Shown: positions 9,341 to 17,648, counted from the first letter of the stretch. The stretch: 64,000 nt of DNA from Epilithonimonas zeae (GCF_900141765.1 NZ_FSRK01000001.1:1054001-1118000); one strand, 5' to 3'. Notes: generated from the letters alone by a model not told the origin. Program-made: numbers and translations.

Positions 9341-9370
9341 GTCGTACATCTTTGGTGTACGGCTTTTTTT
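9341..9370 (+). terminator. rho-independent terminator
   Basis: GTCGTACA and TGTACGGC arms (one G-U pair) with a T7 run, directly behind the small secreted-protein gene. Confidence 0.75.
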
Positions 9371-9381
9371 ATCTCAAAACA

Positions 9382-9468
9382 CTTCGACTCCGCTCAGTGT
9401 AACATTTCTAATCTAATACTTAAGGTTCTCGAAGCCTTTTAAAATTGTCAGGCTGAGCGGAGTCGAAG
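9382..9468. repeat. intergenic inverted repeat, 16-bp arms
   Basis: CTTCGACTCCGCTCAG (9382-9397) and its exact reverse complement CTGAGCGGAGTCGAAG (9453-9468) flank 55 bases. GC-rich arms stand out against the AT-rich surroundings. The roughly 320-base gap between the secreted protein and scoA holds only the upstream terminator, this repeat and about 160 bases with no other feature. A shorter relative (CTTCGCTCAG) occurs near 23.38 kb. Confidence 0.7.
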
Positions 9469-9628
9469 CCTTTTTTAATCAAATAAATTTGCCAATTAAC
9501 ACAGAATCTTTGTGCCTTTAAATCTAAGAATTAGAAGTCTTTCATCTTTTTCCTATTTTCTTTCGTCTAATAAAGGGATTTTTCTATATTTATAAACCAA
9601 CAAATTGAACAAAAGAAAACTCAGTTTT

Positions 9629-10336
9629 ATGATTGATAAAAGAGTCAAAAACGCTCAGGAAGCGGTAAAAGATATAGAAAACGGAATGACGATAATGCTT
9701 GGCGGATTCGGGCTTTGCGGGATTCCTGAGAATTGTATTTCAGAATTGGTAAAGAAAAATGTAAACAATCTGACTTGCATTTCCAATAACGCAGGCGTTG
9801 ATGATTTCGGTTTGGGATTATTATTACAAAAAAAACAAATCAAGAAAATGATTTCTTCCTATGTTGGAGAAAACGCCGAATTTGAGAGACAGATGTTATC
9901 CGGAGAATTAGAAGTGGAATTGACACCTCAAGGAACACTTGCCGAAAAATGCAGAGCGGCGCAAGCTGGGATTCCTGCATTTTATACGCCGGCAGGCTAC
10001 GGAACCGAAGTTGCGGAAGGTAAAGAAGTGAAAGATTTCAATGGAAAACCACACATCTTAGAACACGCTTACAACGCTGAATTCTCCATCGTAAAAGCTT
10101 GGAAAGGCGATCACGCAGGAAATTTAATTTTCAAAGGTTCGGCTCGTAATTTTAATTTTCCAATGGCCGGTGCAGGAAAAATAACGATTGCAGAAGTTGA
10201 AGAATTGGTAGAACCAGGACGATTGGACCCAAACGAAATCCATATTCCTGGAATTATGGTTCAACGGATTTTTCAAGGTGAGAATTATGAGAAAAGGATT
10301 GAACAGAGGACTGTGAGGAAGAGGGTTAAAAATTAA
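9629..10336 (+). CDS. scoA: 3-oxoacid CoA-transferase subunit A
   Basis: 235 residues from the ATG at 9629; an upstream in-frame TTG would add eight residues not usual for the family. The CoA-transferase family 1 signature GGFGLCGIP is at about 25-33. Further hallmarks are [23 protein letters not shown] and the [16 protein letters not shown] segment. With subunit B it moves CoA between succinyl-CoA and acetoacetate (or related 3-oxoacids), linking ketone-body or amino-acid catabolism to acetyl-CoA. Subunit B lies 2.4 kb downstream rather than adjacent, which is unusual. An AT-rich hairpin follows the stop. Confidence 0.92.
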   Translation: MIDKRVKNAQEAVKDIENGMTIMLGGFGLCGIPENCISELVKKNVNNLTCISNNAGVDDFGLGLLLQKKQIKKMISSYVGENAEFERQMLSGELEVELTPQGTLAEKCRAAQAGIPAFYTPAGYGTEVAEGKEVKDFNGKPHILEHAYNAEFSIVKAWKGDHAGNLIFKGSARNFNFPMAGAGKITIAEVEELVEPGRLDPNEIHIPGIMVQRIFQGENYEKRIEQRTVRKRVKN

Positions 10337-10337
10337 A

Positions 10338-10368
10338 AAAATTTCATTTAAAAATGAAATTTTTTTTT
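10338..10368. terminator. bidirectional AT-rich terminator
   Basis: AAATTTCAT and ATGAAATTT arms with flanking A- and T-runs, between convergent scoA and the gene at 10.4-10.8 kb. Confidence 0.65.
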
Positions 10369-10377
10369 GGAAAATAT

Positions 10378-10809
10378 TTAATTATCTCTTCCATACAAGA
10401 TTGCAGTGCCTTCATTCTTCTGAGTTATACTATATATTGATTTTCTGAATTCATCAATAGCATTTGGCTCCACAATTATCTCAAATTGAACTTTATATTT
10501 TTCTTGTTCCCTTAAATGCATTTCAGTTTCCATTGTTATTTGCACTCCAATATGCGAAATTGAATCTGCTGAATAAAAATTTATTGAAAAATAGGAATCA
10601 TTTAACTCCTTTCTACCTAATTCAAAAAAAACATTATCATTATGATTTTTAGGAAATTCTAAGAGCTTATTAGAAAAATCTATTAATTCCTTATCTTCTG
10701 CAAAAACTAAAGTTTCGCCCATAAAATATGTATTTGATGCGCAGATTTCAAGAAATATTGATCCATCCCAATATTTAATTTCAATTTTTAAAAATGACTT
10801 TAAATTCAT
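10378..10809 (-). CDS. hypothetical protein, possibly WapI/immunity-like
   Basis: 143 residues, no signal peptide, no membrane segment, predicted mostly beta with a C-terminal helix. The pattern KYWDGSIFLEICASN near the start, then FELGRKELNDSYFSINFY, and the closing VEPNAIDEFRKSIYSI recalls WapI-type proteins, a family that includes contact-toxin immunity proteins. This rests on remembered sequence pattern, not on a search. No toxin gene is next to it. It lies with the ABC exporter between the two CoA-transferase subunits, on the opposite strand. Alternative: an uncharacterised cytosolic beta-sandwich protein. Confidence 0.5.
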   Translation of the reverse strand: MNLKSFLKIEIKYWDGSIFLEICASNTYFMGETLVFAEDKELIDFSNKLLEFPKNHNDNVFFELGRKELNDSYFSINFYSADSISHIGVQITMETEMHLREQEKYKVQFEIIVEPNAIDEFRKSIYSITQKNEGTAILYGRDN

Positions 10810-10858
10810 TTTCTTTACTTTTTTTGCGTGGGGTTAAAATCAAATATACGTAATTAAA

Positions 10859-12646
10859 TTACATCTTCCTTTCCCCAATCTGCTGTCTCCACATCGCATA
10901 ATACAAACCTTTTTCAGCAATCAGATTTTCATGGGATCCAGTTTCTATAACTTGTCCACGCTCCAAAACATAGATTCTGTCCGCGTGCATAATAGTGCTT
11001 AATCTGTGGGCGATGAGAACGGTAATTTGTTCTTTTTGTTGTGAAATATCTTTGATGGTGGATGTGATTTCTTCTTCCGTGATACTGTCCAAAGCAGAAG
11101 TTGCTTCATCAAAAATTAACAAGTTTGGTTTTCTGAGTAGAGCCCTTGCAATGGCAATTCTTTGCTTCTCGCCACCGCTTAACTTCAATCCACCTTCACC
11201 GATTACGGTTTCAATTCCTTTTTCTGCGCGTTCAAGTAAAGTTTTAGTGCTGGATTTTTTCAAAGCGAGTTCGATGTCTTCTTCACTGGCGTTTGGATTC
11301 ACGAAAAGAAGGTTTTCTCTGATAGTTCCTGCAAAAAGCTGTGTATCCTGAGTCACAAAGCCAATTTGATTTCGTAATTCATCAAAGTCAAATTCTTTTC
11401 CATTGATTTGATTATAGAAAATATTCCCTTCTTGTGGTCGATACAATCCAACAAGTAACTTAACCAATGTACTTTTCCCCGAACCACTCGGACCAACAAA
11501 CGCAATCGTTTCTCCATTTTTGACATCGAAGGAAATATTATTCAAAGCTTTGTATTGAGCTGATTGATGCTTGAAAGAAACGTGTTTGAATTCCAATTCT
11601 TCGATTGAACCAATTTGTTTTGGTGTGTGTGGTTTTTCTTCCACAGGTTTTTTCATCAGATTATCGAAGTTTCTTAATGAGGCTTCTGCTTCACGGTAAG
11701 AAATAATGATATTCCCGATTTCCTGCATTGGACCAAAAATGAAGAATCCGTAAAACATCAATGACAGATATTGTCCAGGCGTTACAACATCTCTGAAAAT
11801 CAAATATAAAAGCGTTAAAGTAATCAACTGTTGAAGAAAATTGACCATCGTTCCCTGAATGAAACTTAATGAACGGATACTTTTTACCTTCTTCAGTTCC
11901 AGTCCGAGAATTTTGTAAGTGTTGTTGTTCAGTCGTTTGATTTCCTGTTTGGTCAAACCTAGACTTTTTACAATTTCGATATTTCTTAAACTTTCGGTTG
12001 TACTTCCGGCTAAACTTGTAGTTTCTACAACAATTGTTTTCTGAATATTTTTAATTCTTTTGCTCAACAGATTCGTCACAAATGCAATCAGAAAAATCCC
12101 TACAATATAAACCGGCATTATCGACCAATGCAATCGAATCGCATAAACCGAAACAAATATTATACTTACCAAAATTCCAAAAAAGACATTAATGAAATTC
12201 GTAATAAACTTCACCGAATCTTCTCTTACTTTGGTCAAAATCGATAAAGTTTCGCCACTTCTCTGGTCTTCGAATTCTTGATAAGGCAACGCCATAGAAT
12301 GCTGTAAACCATCCGTAAAAATATTAGCTCCGAATTTCTGAGTAATGATATTCACAGCGTAATCTTGGAACGCTTTTGCAATTCTGCTGACCATTGCAGT
12401 TCCAATCAGCAAACCTAAAAAGTAAAAAACACCGTGATAAATATCGGTTCCATACAAGAATTGATTAAGATTTCTTGGAATCAGTTTTTCTTTGTCAAAA
12501 AAGTGCGGATGTGTTACCAATTGGTCTAGAATATTTCCTGTAATTGCTGGTGCAAATAATGAAAATACCTGATTTATAGCGGCTAAAACCAACGAGGCAA
12601 TCAATAGCCATTTGTGTGGTTTGAGGTAGTGTAATAATGTCTTCAT
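10859..12646 (-). CDS. ABC transporter, fused permease/ATPase (exporter type)
   Basis: 595 residues: about six transmembrane segments in the first 320, then an ABC ATPase domain. Walker A is GPSGSGKSTL near residue 388, the signature is LSGGEKQRIAIARAL near 492, the Walker B is LLIFDEATSALD, and the switch is IAHRLST. This is the half-size type IV exporter architecture (MsbA/LmrA-like), acting as a dimer in the inner membrane. The substrate may be a lipid, peptide or drug and cannot be assigned. A TAAATTTG box lies just upstream. It sits between scoA and scoB on the opposite strand. Confidence 0.92.
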   Translation of the reverse strand: MKTLLHYLKPHKWLLIASLVLAAINQVFSLFAPAITGNILDQLVTHPHFFDKEKLIPRNLNQFLYGTDIYHGVFYFLGLLIGTAMVSRIAKAFQDYAVNIITQKFGANIFTDGLQHSMALPYQEFEDQRSGETLSILTKVREDSVKFITNFINVFFGILVSIIFVSVYAIRLHWSIMPVYIVGIFLIAFVTNLLSKRIKNIQKTIVVETTSLAGSTTESLRNIEIVKSLGLTKQEIKRLNNNTYKILGLELKKVKSIRSLSFIQGTMVNFLQQLITLTLLYLIFRDVVTPGQYLSLMFYGFFIFGPMQEIGNIIISYREAEASLRNFDNLMKKPVEEKPHTPKQIGSIEELEFKHVSFKHQSAQYKALNNISFDVKNGETIAFVGPSGSGKSTLVKLLVGLYRPQEGNIFYNQINGKEFDFDELRNQIGFVTQDTQLFAGTIRENLLFVNPNASEEDIELALKKSSTKTLLERAEKGIETVIGEGGLKLSGGEKQRIAIARALLRKPNLLIFDEATSALDSITEEEITSTIKDISQQKEQITVLIAHRLSTIMHADRIYVLERGQVIETGSHENLIAEKGLYYAMWRQQIGERKM

Positions 12647-12657
12647 AATTAGAATTG

Positions 12658-12665
12658 CAAATTTA
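12658..12665 (-). promoter_or_regulatory. -7 box (TAAATTTG) for the ABC exporter
   Basis: On the minus strand TAAATTTG fits TAnnTTTG, about 11 bases before the ATG. Spacing implies a very short leader. Confidence 0.45.
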
Positions 12666-12763
12666 CTGATATAAATCTGATTGTTTTATTAATATTTACT
12701 GTAACGAAAAAAGCATTTTTCTATAACGTGAAATATTGATATATTGCGGTATAAGATTTTACT

Positions 12764-13417
12764 ATGCTGACAAAAGAACAAATCGCACAACGCATATCAA
12801 AAGAAGTGAAAGACGGGATGTATGTCAACCTTGGAATCGGGATTCCGACTTTGGTTGCCAACTATGTTCCAGAGGATATTTCGGTAGAATTCCAGAGTGA
12901 AAATGGTGTTTTGGGAATGGGACCTTTTCCTTTCGAAGGCGAAGAAGATGCAGACCTTATCAACGCAGGAAAGCAAACCATAACGATTCTTCCCGGCGGT
13001 TCTTTTTTTGACTCGGCTTTCAGTTTTGGGATGATCAGAAGCCAGAAAGTGGATTTGACAATTTTAGGAGCAATGGAAGTTTCTGAAAATGGTGATATTT
13101 CCAACTGGAAAATCCCAGGGAAAATGGTAAAAGGAATGGGCGGCGCAATGGATTTGGTAGCGTCTGCAGAAAATATCATTGTGGCGATGATGCACGTGAA
13201 CAAAGCCGGTGAATCCAAAATTCTGAAACAATGTACACTTCCTTTAACCGGTGTAAATTGCGTCAAAAAAGTTGTGACAGAATTAGCCGTTATGGAAATT
13301 ACAGATAAAGGTTTCAAGCTTCTGGAAAGAGCACCTGGAATCTCTGTAGAAGATATTATAAAGGCAACTGAAGCAGAACTGATTATTGAAGGCGAGATTC
13401 CGGAGATGAAATTGTAA
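12764..13417 (+). CDS. scoB: 3-oxoacid CoA-transferase subunit B
   Basis: 217 residues. LGIGIPTLVANYV leads into SENGVLGMGP, whose Glu (residue 46) is the nucleophile that forms the glutamyl-CoA thioester. ILPGGSFFDSAFSFGMIR and NWKIPGKMVKGMGGAMDLV are further subunit-B hallmarks. It pairs with the A subunit 2.4 kb upstream. Both lie on the same strand and each would need its own promoter because two opposite-strand genes intervene. Length is normal and no disruption is seen. A bidirectional terminator follows. Confidence 0.93.
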   Translation: MLTKEQIAQRISKEVKDGMYVNLGIGIPTLVANYVPEDISVEFQSENGVLGMGPFPFEGEEDADLINAGKQTITILPGGSFFDSAFSFGMIRSQKVDLTILGAMEVSENGDISNWKIPGKMVKGMGGAMDLVASAENIIVAMMHVNKAGESKILKQCTLPLTGVNCVKKVVTELAVMEITDKGFKLLERAPGISVEDIIKATEAELIIEGEIPEMKL

Positions 13418-13447
13418 TTAAGAATTAACAATTAATAATTAAAAAAA

Positions 13448-13469
13448 TCGCAAAGTAAAAACTATGCGA
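13448..13469. terminator. bidirectional terminator between scoB and the DUF4197 gene
   Basis: TCGCAAAGT and ACTATGCGA arms (one mismatch) with a 4-base loop, A-run before and T-run after. Genes converge here. Confidence 0.65.
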
Positions 13470-13517
13470 CTTTTATTTTCATTGATGATATAATATCTGA
13501 TTTCTAACCTCTAACTT

Positions 13518-14318
13518 CTATTTTTTAACAGCTCCAAAAACTTTTTCCAAAAGTGAAGTCGTTCTAAGCGCTGCATTGTTTCTGATTCCGGTTTCTTTTT
13601 CTGCAACCATTTTGAAAACACCGTTGATGGTTTCTGTGGTCACATATTCATTTAAATCGGTGGTTACTGCTTGTCCTGTCAACGTATTATATTTTGAAAT
13701 AATATTTTTCCAAACCGTATCTGCTCCAACTTTTCCTAACGAAGCCTGAACTTTTGGCTGGAAGGCTGTGAAAAGCTGACTCTGAGTTTTAGTCTGTAAA
13801 TAATTGGTCGCAGCATTGTTACTTCCTAAAAGAATATTTTTTGCATCCGTAATTGTCATTGATGTAATCGCTTTGGTGAAAATTGGCGTTGCTTCTGTCA
13901 CGGCATCTTCCGCAGCTCTGTTCAATAGCTTCACACCTTGGTCCGCCAAACTTCCCAATCCTAAACTTCTAAGTGTTGTGTCAATTTTTCTTAGTTTTTC
14001 AGGCATCAGGATTTTTACTGCTTCATTTTTCAGAAAACCATCAGTCACTCCCAATTTTTGTACACCTTCTTTTACTCCGATATTTAAAGCTTCCTTCAAA
14101 CCAGATGAGATTTGAGATGAGGTTAAACTTCCAAGGTTGACATTGGAATTGGTTGTAGAAGTTGTAGTTGTATTGGTAGAAGTAGTTGGAGCCTGAGCTT
14201 TCGGTTGAGAAAGATCAACACCTGTTTTGTCTTTAACTACTTTTAAAAGGTCACCGAACTGTGCTTGTGTAGATATTGAAAATAGTAATCCTGCAGCAAT
14301 TAAATAGTTCTTTTTCAT
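13518..14318 (-). CDS. DUF4197 family secreted protein
   Basis: 266 residues with a signal peptide ending STQAQ, a Thr/Ser/Asn-rich linker at about 45-65, then a helical domain. SSGLKEALNIGVKEGV, MPEKLRKIDTTLRSLG, NRAAEDAVTEA and the C-terminal AALRTTSLLEKVFG match the DUF4197 family. Its function is unknown; members are periplasmic and widespread in Bacteroidota and Proteobacteria. A TAATTTTG box lies directly upstream, so the gene is probably expressed alone. Confidence 0.85.
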   Translation of the reverse strand: MKKNYLIAAGLLFSISTQAQFGDLLKVVKDKTGVDLSQPKAQAPTTSTNTTTTSTTNSNVNLGSLTSSQISSGLKEALNIGVKEGVQKLGVTDGFLKNEAVKILMPEKLRKIDTTLRSLGLGSLADQGVKLLNRAAEDAVTEATPIFTKAITSMTITDAKNILLGSNNAATNYLQTKTQSQLFTAFQPKVQASLGKVGADTVWKNIISKYNTLTGQAVTTDLNEYVTTETINGVFKMVAEKETGIRNNAALRTTSLLEKVFGAVKK

Positions 14319-14333
14319 TAAATATATTTTTTA

Positions 14334-14341
14334 CAAAATTA
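14334..14341 (-). promoter_or_regulatory. -7 box (TAATTTTG) for the DUF4197 gene
   Basis: Exact TAnnTTTG match on the minus strand, about 15 bases before the ATG. Confidence 0.45.
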
Positions 14342-14379
14342 GATGATTAAATCTGATTGAAGTTAAATACCTCAAAAAA

Positions 14380-15891
14380 TTAAATCTGATTTCTCAAAAT
14401 CACATCATACAAATCTTGCCTTCTGTCGGTCATTGTTTTCACCGCACCATTGTAGTGTAGTTCTTTTAAAAGGTTTAGATCTACATCCACAATAATCGTC
14501 ATTTCCGTATTCGGCGTAGCTTCTCCTTTTATAGCATTGGAAGGAAAGGCAAAATCTGAAGGTGTAAAAACCGTTGCCTGACCATATTGGATATCCATAT
14601 TATTGACACCCGGAAGATTTCCAACACAACCTGCGATGGCAACATAACATTCGTTTTCAATCGCTCTCGCAGCAGCGCAATGTCTAACACGAGTGTAGGC
14701 GTTTTGGGTATCTGTAAGGTAAGGGACAAATAATATTTTCATTCCCTGGTCAGCAAGCAATCTTGGTAATTCTGGAAACTCAACATCATAACAGATAATG
14801 ACCCCTATTTTTCCGCAATCGGTATCGAAGACTTTGATTTCGTTTCCGCCAGTCATTCCGTAGTATTTCTTTTCGTTTGGCGTGATGTGAACTTTTCTGT
14901 ATTCATCAATTTTACCGTCTCTGTGGAGTAAATAACTGACATTATAAAGTTTTCCTTCTTCCAAGATCGGCATACTTCCGGAGATGATATTCACATTATA
15001 ACTCACTGCGAATTCTGAGATTTTATGCTTGATTTCTTCCGTTAATTCAGACAGTTTCTCCATAGATTCCCGCTCATTCATATGATTAAAAGGGGCGAGA
15101 AGAGGTGTATTGAACAACTCCGGGAACAAACAAAAATCTGATTGATAACCTGCAACTGCATCTATAAAAAACTCGACTTGTTTGTAAAAATCCTCTAAAT
15201 CCTTTAACGGTCTCATCTGCCATTGGACCAAACCAAGCCGAATCACGCTGTCCTGCATCGTGTTTTTCTTCGCTGTGTAATAGATATTGTTCCATTGCAA
15301 CAGAACTGCGTATTCTTTGGATTCTGAATCGCCTTTTAGATAACCTTTTAGGATTTTGACGGGCGAGAAATTATTTCCAATCTGAAAACTGAGAACCGGA
15401 TCATAGATTTCTTTATTTCTAACTTTTGTAATGTATTCTCTAGGTGATAATTCTTTGCTATAAAGATGATAATTCGGAATTCTTCCACCGATGATGATGG
15501 ATTTTAAATTCAATATTTCACAGAGTTCTTTTCTGGCGTCGTACAATCTTCGGCCTAACCTCAAAGCTCTAAATTCTGGGTCGACGAAAACCTCGATGCC
15601 ATAAAGAACATTTCCGACATTAGTATGTGTATTGAATGATTCGTTTCCTGTAATTTCCTGGTAAGTATGCTGGTCGCCGTAAAGTTCGTACTGTACAATA
15701 ATGGATAGTGCCGCAGCAGCTAATTTCCCGTCAACCGTAATACAGATTTGACCTTCTGAAAAGATGGAAGTCAGCTTCTGGATATTCCTTTTGCTCCAGA
15801 CATTATCATCGATATCCGGATAAGCTTTCTGCATTGCTTCTGCCAATTCATCATAATCATCGATGTTGAGTTTTCTGATTTCTACCTGCAT
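14380..15891 (-). CDS. GNAT acyltransferase fused to a nitrilase-superfamily hydrolase
   Basis: 503 residues in two parts. Residues 1 to about 150 form a GNAT domain (YGIEVFVDPEF then RALRLGRRLYDAR, the acyl-CoA loop). Residues from about 215 form a carbon-nitrogen hydrolase with the triad E258 (FPELFNTP), K333 (YRKVHI) and C367 (IICYDVEFPEL). The fused family is known in Bacteroidota, but its substrate is not. The start ATG shares one base with the stop of the upstream sirtuin (TAATG), so translation is probably coupled. Together with a sirtuin this suggests acyl-group chemistry on proteins or small amines. Confidence 0.9.
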   Translation of the reverse strand: MQVEIRKLNIDDYDELAEAMQKAYPDIDDNVWSKRNIQKLTSIFSEGQICITVDGKLAAAALSIIVQYELYGDQHTYQEITGNESFNTHTNVGNVLYGIEVFVDPEFRALRLGRRLYDARKELCEILNLKSIIIGGRIPNYHLYSKELSPREYITKVRNKEIYDPVLSFQIGNNFSPVKILKGYLKGDSESKEYAVLLQWNNIYYTAKKNTMQDSVIRLGLVQWQMRPLKDLEDFYKQVEFFIDAVAGYQSDFCLFPELFNTPLLAPFNHMNERESMEKLSELTEEIKHKISEFAVSYNVNIISGSMPILEEGKLYNVSYLLHRDGKIDEYRKVHITPNEKKYYGMTGGNEIKVFDTDCGKIGVIICYDVEFPELPRLLADQGMKILFVPYLTDTQNAYTRVRHCAAARAIENECYVAIAGCVGNLPGVNNMDIQYGQATVFTPSDFAFPSNAIKGEATPNTEMTIIVDVDLNLLKELHYNGAVKTMTDRRQDLYDVILRNQI

Positions 15892-16583
15892 TATTTATAT
15901 TTTTTGATTAAAATTTCCTTCAACTGTTTCATTCCTTCCGTTGCAGAAGTTTTGAAATGGTTGTCATTTTTTGTGAAAGCATTCGGATTCTCCAAATTCG
16001 GGTCGATGACGAAAATTTCACAATGTTCAGGAACATATCTGATGACCGAAGCCGCCGGATAAACCTGCATACTTGTTCCGATGACCAAAAATAAATCTGC
16101 CTGAGAAGCGATCTCAATCGCATTATCCATCTCTGGAACCATTTCTCCAAACCAAACAATATGTGGACGAAGCTGTGAGCCGTCAGAATGAAAGTCACCA
16201 ATTTTGATATCTTCTTCCCAATCCAGGATTTCGTTTTCATTATCAACAGGCCTTGCCTTTTTAAGTTCACCGTGAAGATGAATGATCTTTGAAGAGCCAC
16301 CGCGCTCGTGCAAATCATCCACGTTTTGTGTAATGATATGAACATCGAAAAAATCCTCCAATTCTGCAAGCAACTTGTGCGCCGTATTAGGTTCAACTTC
16401 TTTCAGCTGTTTTCTTCTGGCGTTGTAAAAGTCTAAAACCAATTGTGGATTTCTTGCAAAACCTTCTGGCGAAGCAACATCTTCAATGCGATGATTTTCC
16501 CAAAGCCCGTTAGAATCACGGAATGTTTTAATTCCACTTTCTGCAGAAATTCCTGCACCTGATAGCACCACTAATTTTTTCAA
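15891..16583 (-). CDS. cobB: sirtuin (NAD-dependent protein deacylase), zinc cysteines absent
   Basis: 230 residues. The NAD-binding GAGISAESGIKTFR is at about 9-22, and TQNVDDLHERGG plus the catalytic-His segment HLHGEL match Sir2 enzymes. Y53 and R56 in FYNARR fit the acyl-pocket pair of SIRT5/CobB-type enzymes, which favour succinyl, malonyl or acetyl lysine. The four zinc-binding cysteines between HGEL and RPHIVWFGE are missing; that region has none, and the only Cys is near the C-terminus. The start is TTG, one base after the upstream stop; there is no in-frame ATG nearby. It is the middle gene of a three-gene operon. Confidence 0.9.
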   Translation of the reverse strand: MKKLVVLSGAGISAESGIKTFRDSNGLWENHRIEDVASPEGFARNPQLVLDFYNARRKQLKEVEPNTAHKLLAELEDFFDVHIITQNVDDLHERGGSSKIIHLHGELKKARPVDNENEILDWEEDIKIGDFHSDGSQLRPHIVWFGEMVPEMDNAIEIASQADLFLVIGTSMQVYPAASVIRYVPEHCEIFVIDPNLENPNAFTKNDNHFKTSATEGMKQLKEILIKKYK

Positions 16584-16584
16584 T

Positions 16585-17319
16585 TTATTCCATAATTTTC
16601 TTTAAATATAATGAATTTTCGATTGCAGAAGTTCCCCAGGTATTATTGAAGTAGATATAGAATTCATGATTTGTAGCTTTTAATTCTTTTGTGAGATTAT
16701 CCAAAAATTCTTCTGAATAAAGTGATTTATAAAGAATCGGTTTCCCGTGCAGACGATAATATCCGATTTTGGAATTGGAAAGAATTACATCCTCCGGAAT
16801 TTTTCCAGGAAAACTGACGCCACAAAAAATCCATTGATGTTTTTTGAATAAGTGGAAAACTTCCTCACTCCACCAGGAAACGTGCCGAAACTCAACCGCA
16901 ATTAGAAACTTATCAGACAATGTTTCGATCAGCCATTTGATATTATCTTCCGTACAACGAAATGAAGCAGGAAACTGAATCAGAAATCCGGCCAATTTGT
17001 TCCCAATATTTTCATTGATATAATCACAGAAATCAGATAGTTCTTCATTTTTATTTTCAGAATAACCGGAATGGGAAACCGTTTTTGGAATTTTGATAAA
17101 GACTCTGAAGTTATCTGGAGTTTCATCTTTCCATCTCTGAAGTGTTTTTGCTGTTGGCTTTCTGTAAAATGTACTGTTGATTTCAACTGTGTCGAAAGTT
17201 TGAGAATATAGTTTCAGGAAATCCTTGTTCTGAGAATTTTCCGGATAGAGTGAACCTTTCCAGTCTGTATTATAGAATCCGGAACAGCCGATATGATATT
17301 TTGTTTTTGAGTTTTTCAT
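16585..17319 (-). CDS. DUF72 family protein
   Basis: 244 residues. The opening HIGCSGFYNTDWKG, then FDTVEINSTFYRKPT, KIPKTVSHSG, FLIQFPASFRC, AVEFRHVSWW and a closing YIYFNNTWGTSAIENS are the DUF72 hallmarks. The family is predicted to form a TIM barrel and its reaction is not established. It leads a minus-strand operon with the sirtuin and the GNAT-nitrilase fusion, with about one base between stop and next start. Its upstream region is shared with the TonB receptor on the other strand. Confidence 0.9.
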   Translation of the reverse strand: MKNSKTKYHIGCSGFYNTDWKGSLYPENSQNKDFLKLYSQTFDTVEINSTFYRKPTAKTLQRWKDETPDNFRVFIKIPKTVSHSGYSENKNEELSDFCDYINENIGNKLAGFLIQFPASFRCTEDNIKWLIETLSDKFLIAVEFRHVSWWSEEVFHLFKKHQWIFCGVSFPGKIPEDVILSNSKIGYYRLHGKPILYKSLYSEEFLDNLTKELKATNHEFYIYFNNTWGTSAIENSLYLKKIME

Positions 17320-17375
17320 TTTATTTGATAATTAAATCTTGTGCCAATAAGCATTAAATCAATAAATTAAAACTA

Positions 17376-17393
17376 ATATGATATTTATCATAT
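17376..17393. promoter_or_regulatory. perfect palindrome, candidate operator
   Basis: ATATGATA-TT-TATCATAT, 8-bp arms, 20 bases before the -33 element of the TonB receptor promoter. It could serve that gene or the divergent DUF72 operon. Its AT-richness tempers confidence. Confidence 0.4.
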
Positions 17394-17412
17394 CAAATTA
17401 GTATGAATTAAA

Positions 17413-17444
17413 TTTGCAGAGAAAAAATTCTTGTCATAGTTTTG
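17413..17444 (+). promoter_or_regulatory. promoter TTTG-N20-TAGTTTTG for the TonB receptor
   Basis: TTTG (17413-17416) and TAGTTTTG (17437-17444) match the Bacteroidota sigma-A consensus in both boxes and in spacing. Transcription would begin just before the SAM aptamer. Confidence 0.75.
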
Positions 17445-17470
17445 CACTGTGATAATGAATTGCTGTCATA

Positions 17471-17569
17471 CTTATTAAGAAAGACCGAGGGAACTGACCT
17501 GTTGAAGTCTTAACAACCTGCCGATTTGGTAAGGTGTTACATTCAGCCTTTGAGAAAAGGAAAGATAAG
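17471..17569 (+). ncRNA. SAM-I (S-box) riboswitch aptamer
   Basis: The closing P1 stem pairs CTTAT (17471-17475) with ATAAG (17565-17569). In order, the core shows AAGAAAGACCGAGGGA, TGACC, GTTGAAG, CAACC, AAGGTGTTACATTCAGCC and GAAAGATAAG, the conserved S-box blocks (GAGGGA, TGAAG, CAACC, GGTG). S-box RNAs bind S-adenosylmethionine. A hairpin terminator about 40 bases downstream suggests transcription stops when SAM is high. The leader spans about 200 bases before the TonB receptor start. Confidence 0.9.
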
Positions 17570-17609
17570 TTGAAAATGTTTAATTGCGGTTGTGATGCCG
17601 TCTCAATAT

Positions 17610-17648
17610 AACTTCTTTCAGACTTGTCTGGGAGAAGTTTTCTTTTTT
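17610..17648 (+). terminator. riboswitch expression-platform terminator
   Basis: AACTTCT and AGAAGTT arms with inner CAGAC/GTCTG pairing and a T-rich run, between the S-box aptamer and the receptor start. Confidence 0.8.

Noticed and set aside
10378-12646. Insertion sequence or mobile element between scoA and scoB
   Set aside because: No transposase, terminal inverted repeat or target-site duplication is visible; base composition resembles the flanks.
12862-13431. 189-codon open frame antisense to scoB
   Set aside because: scoB has the family motifs and correct length; the antisense reading shows no domain and no promoter.
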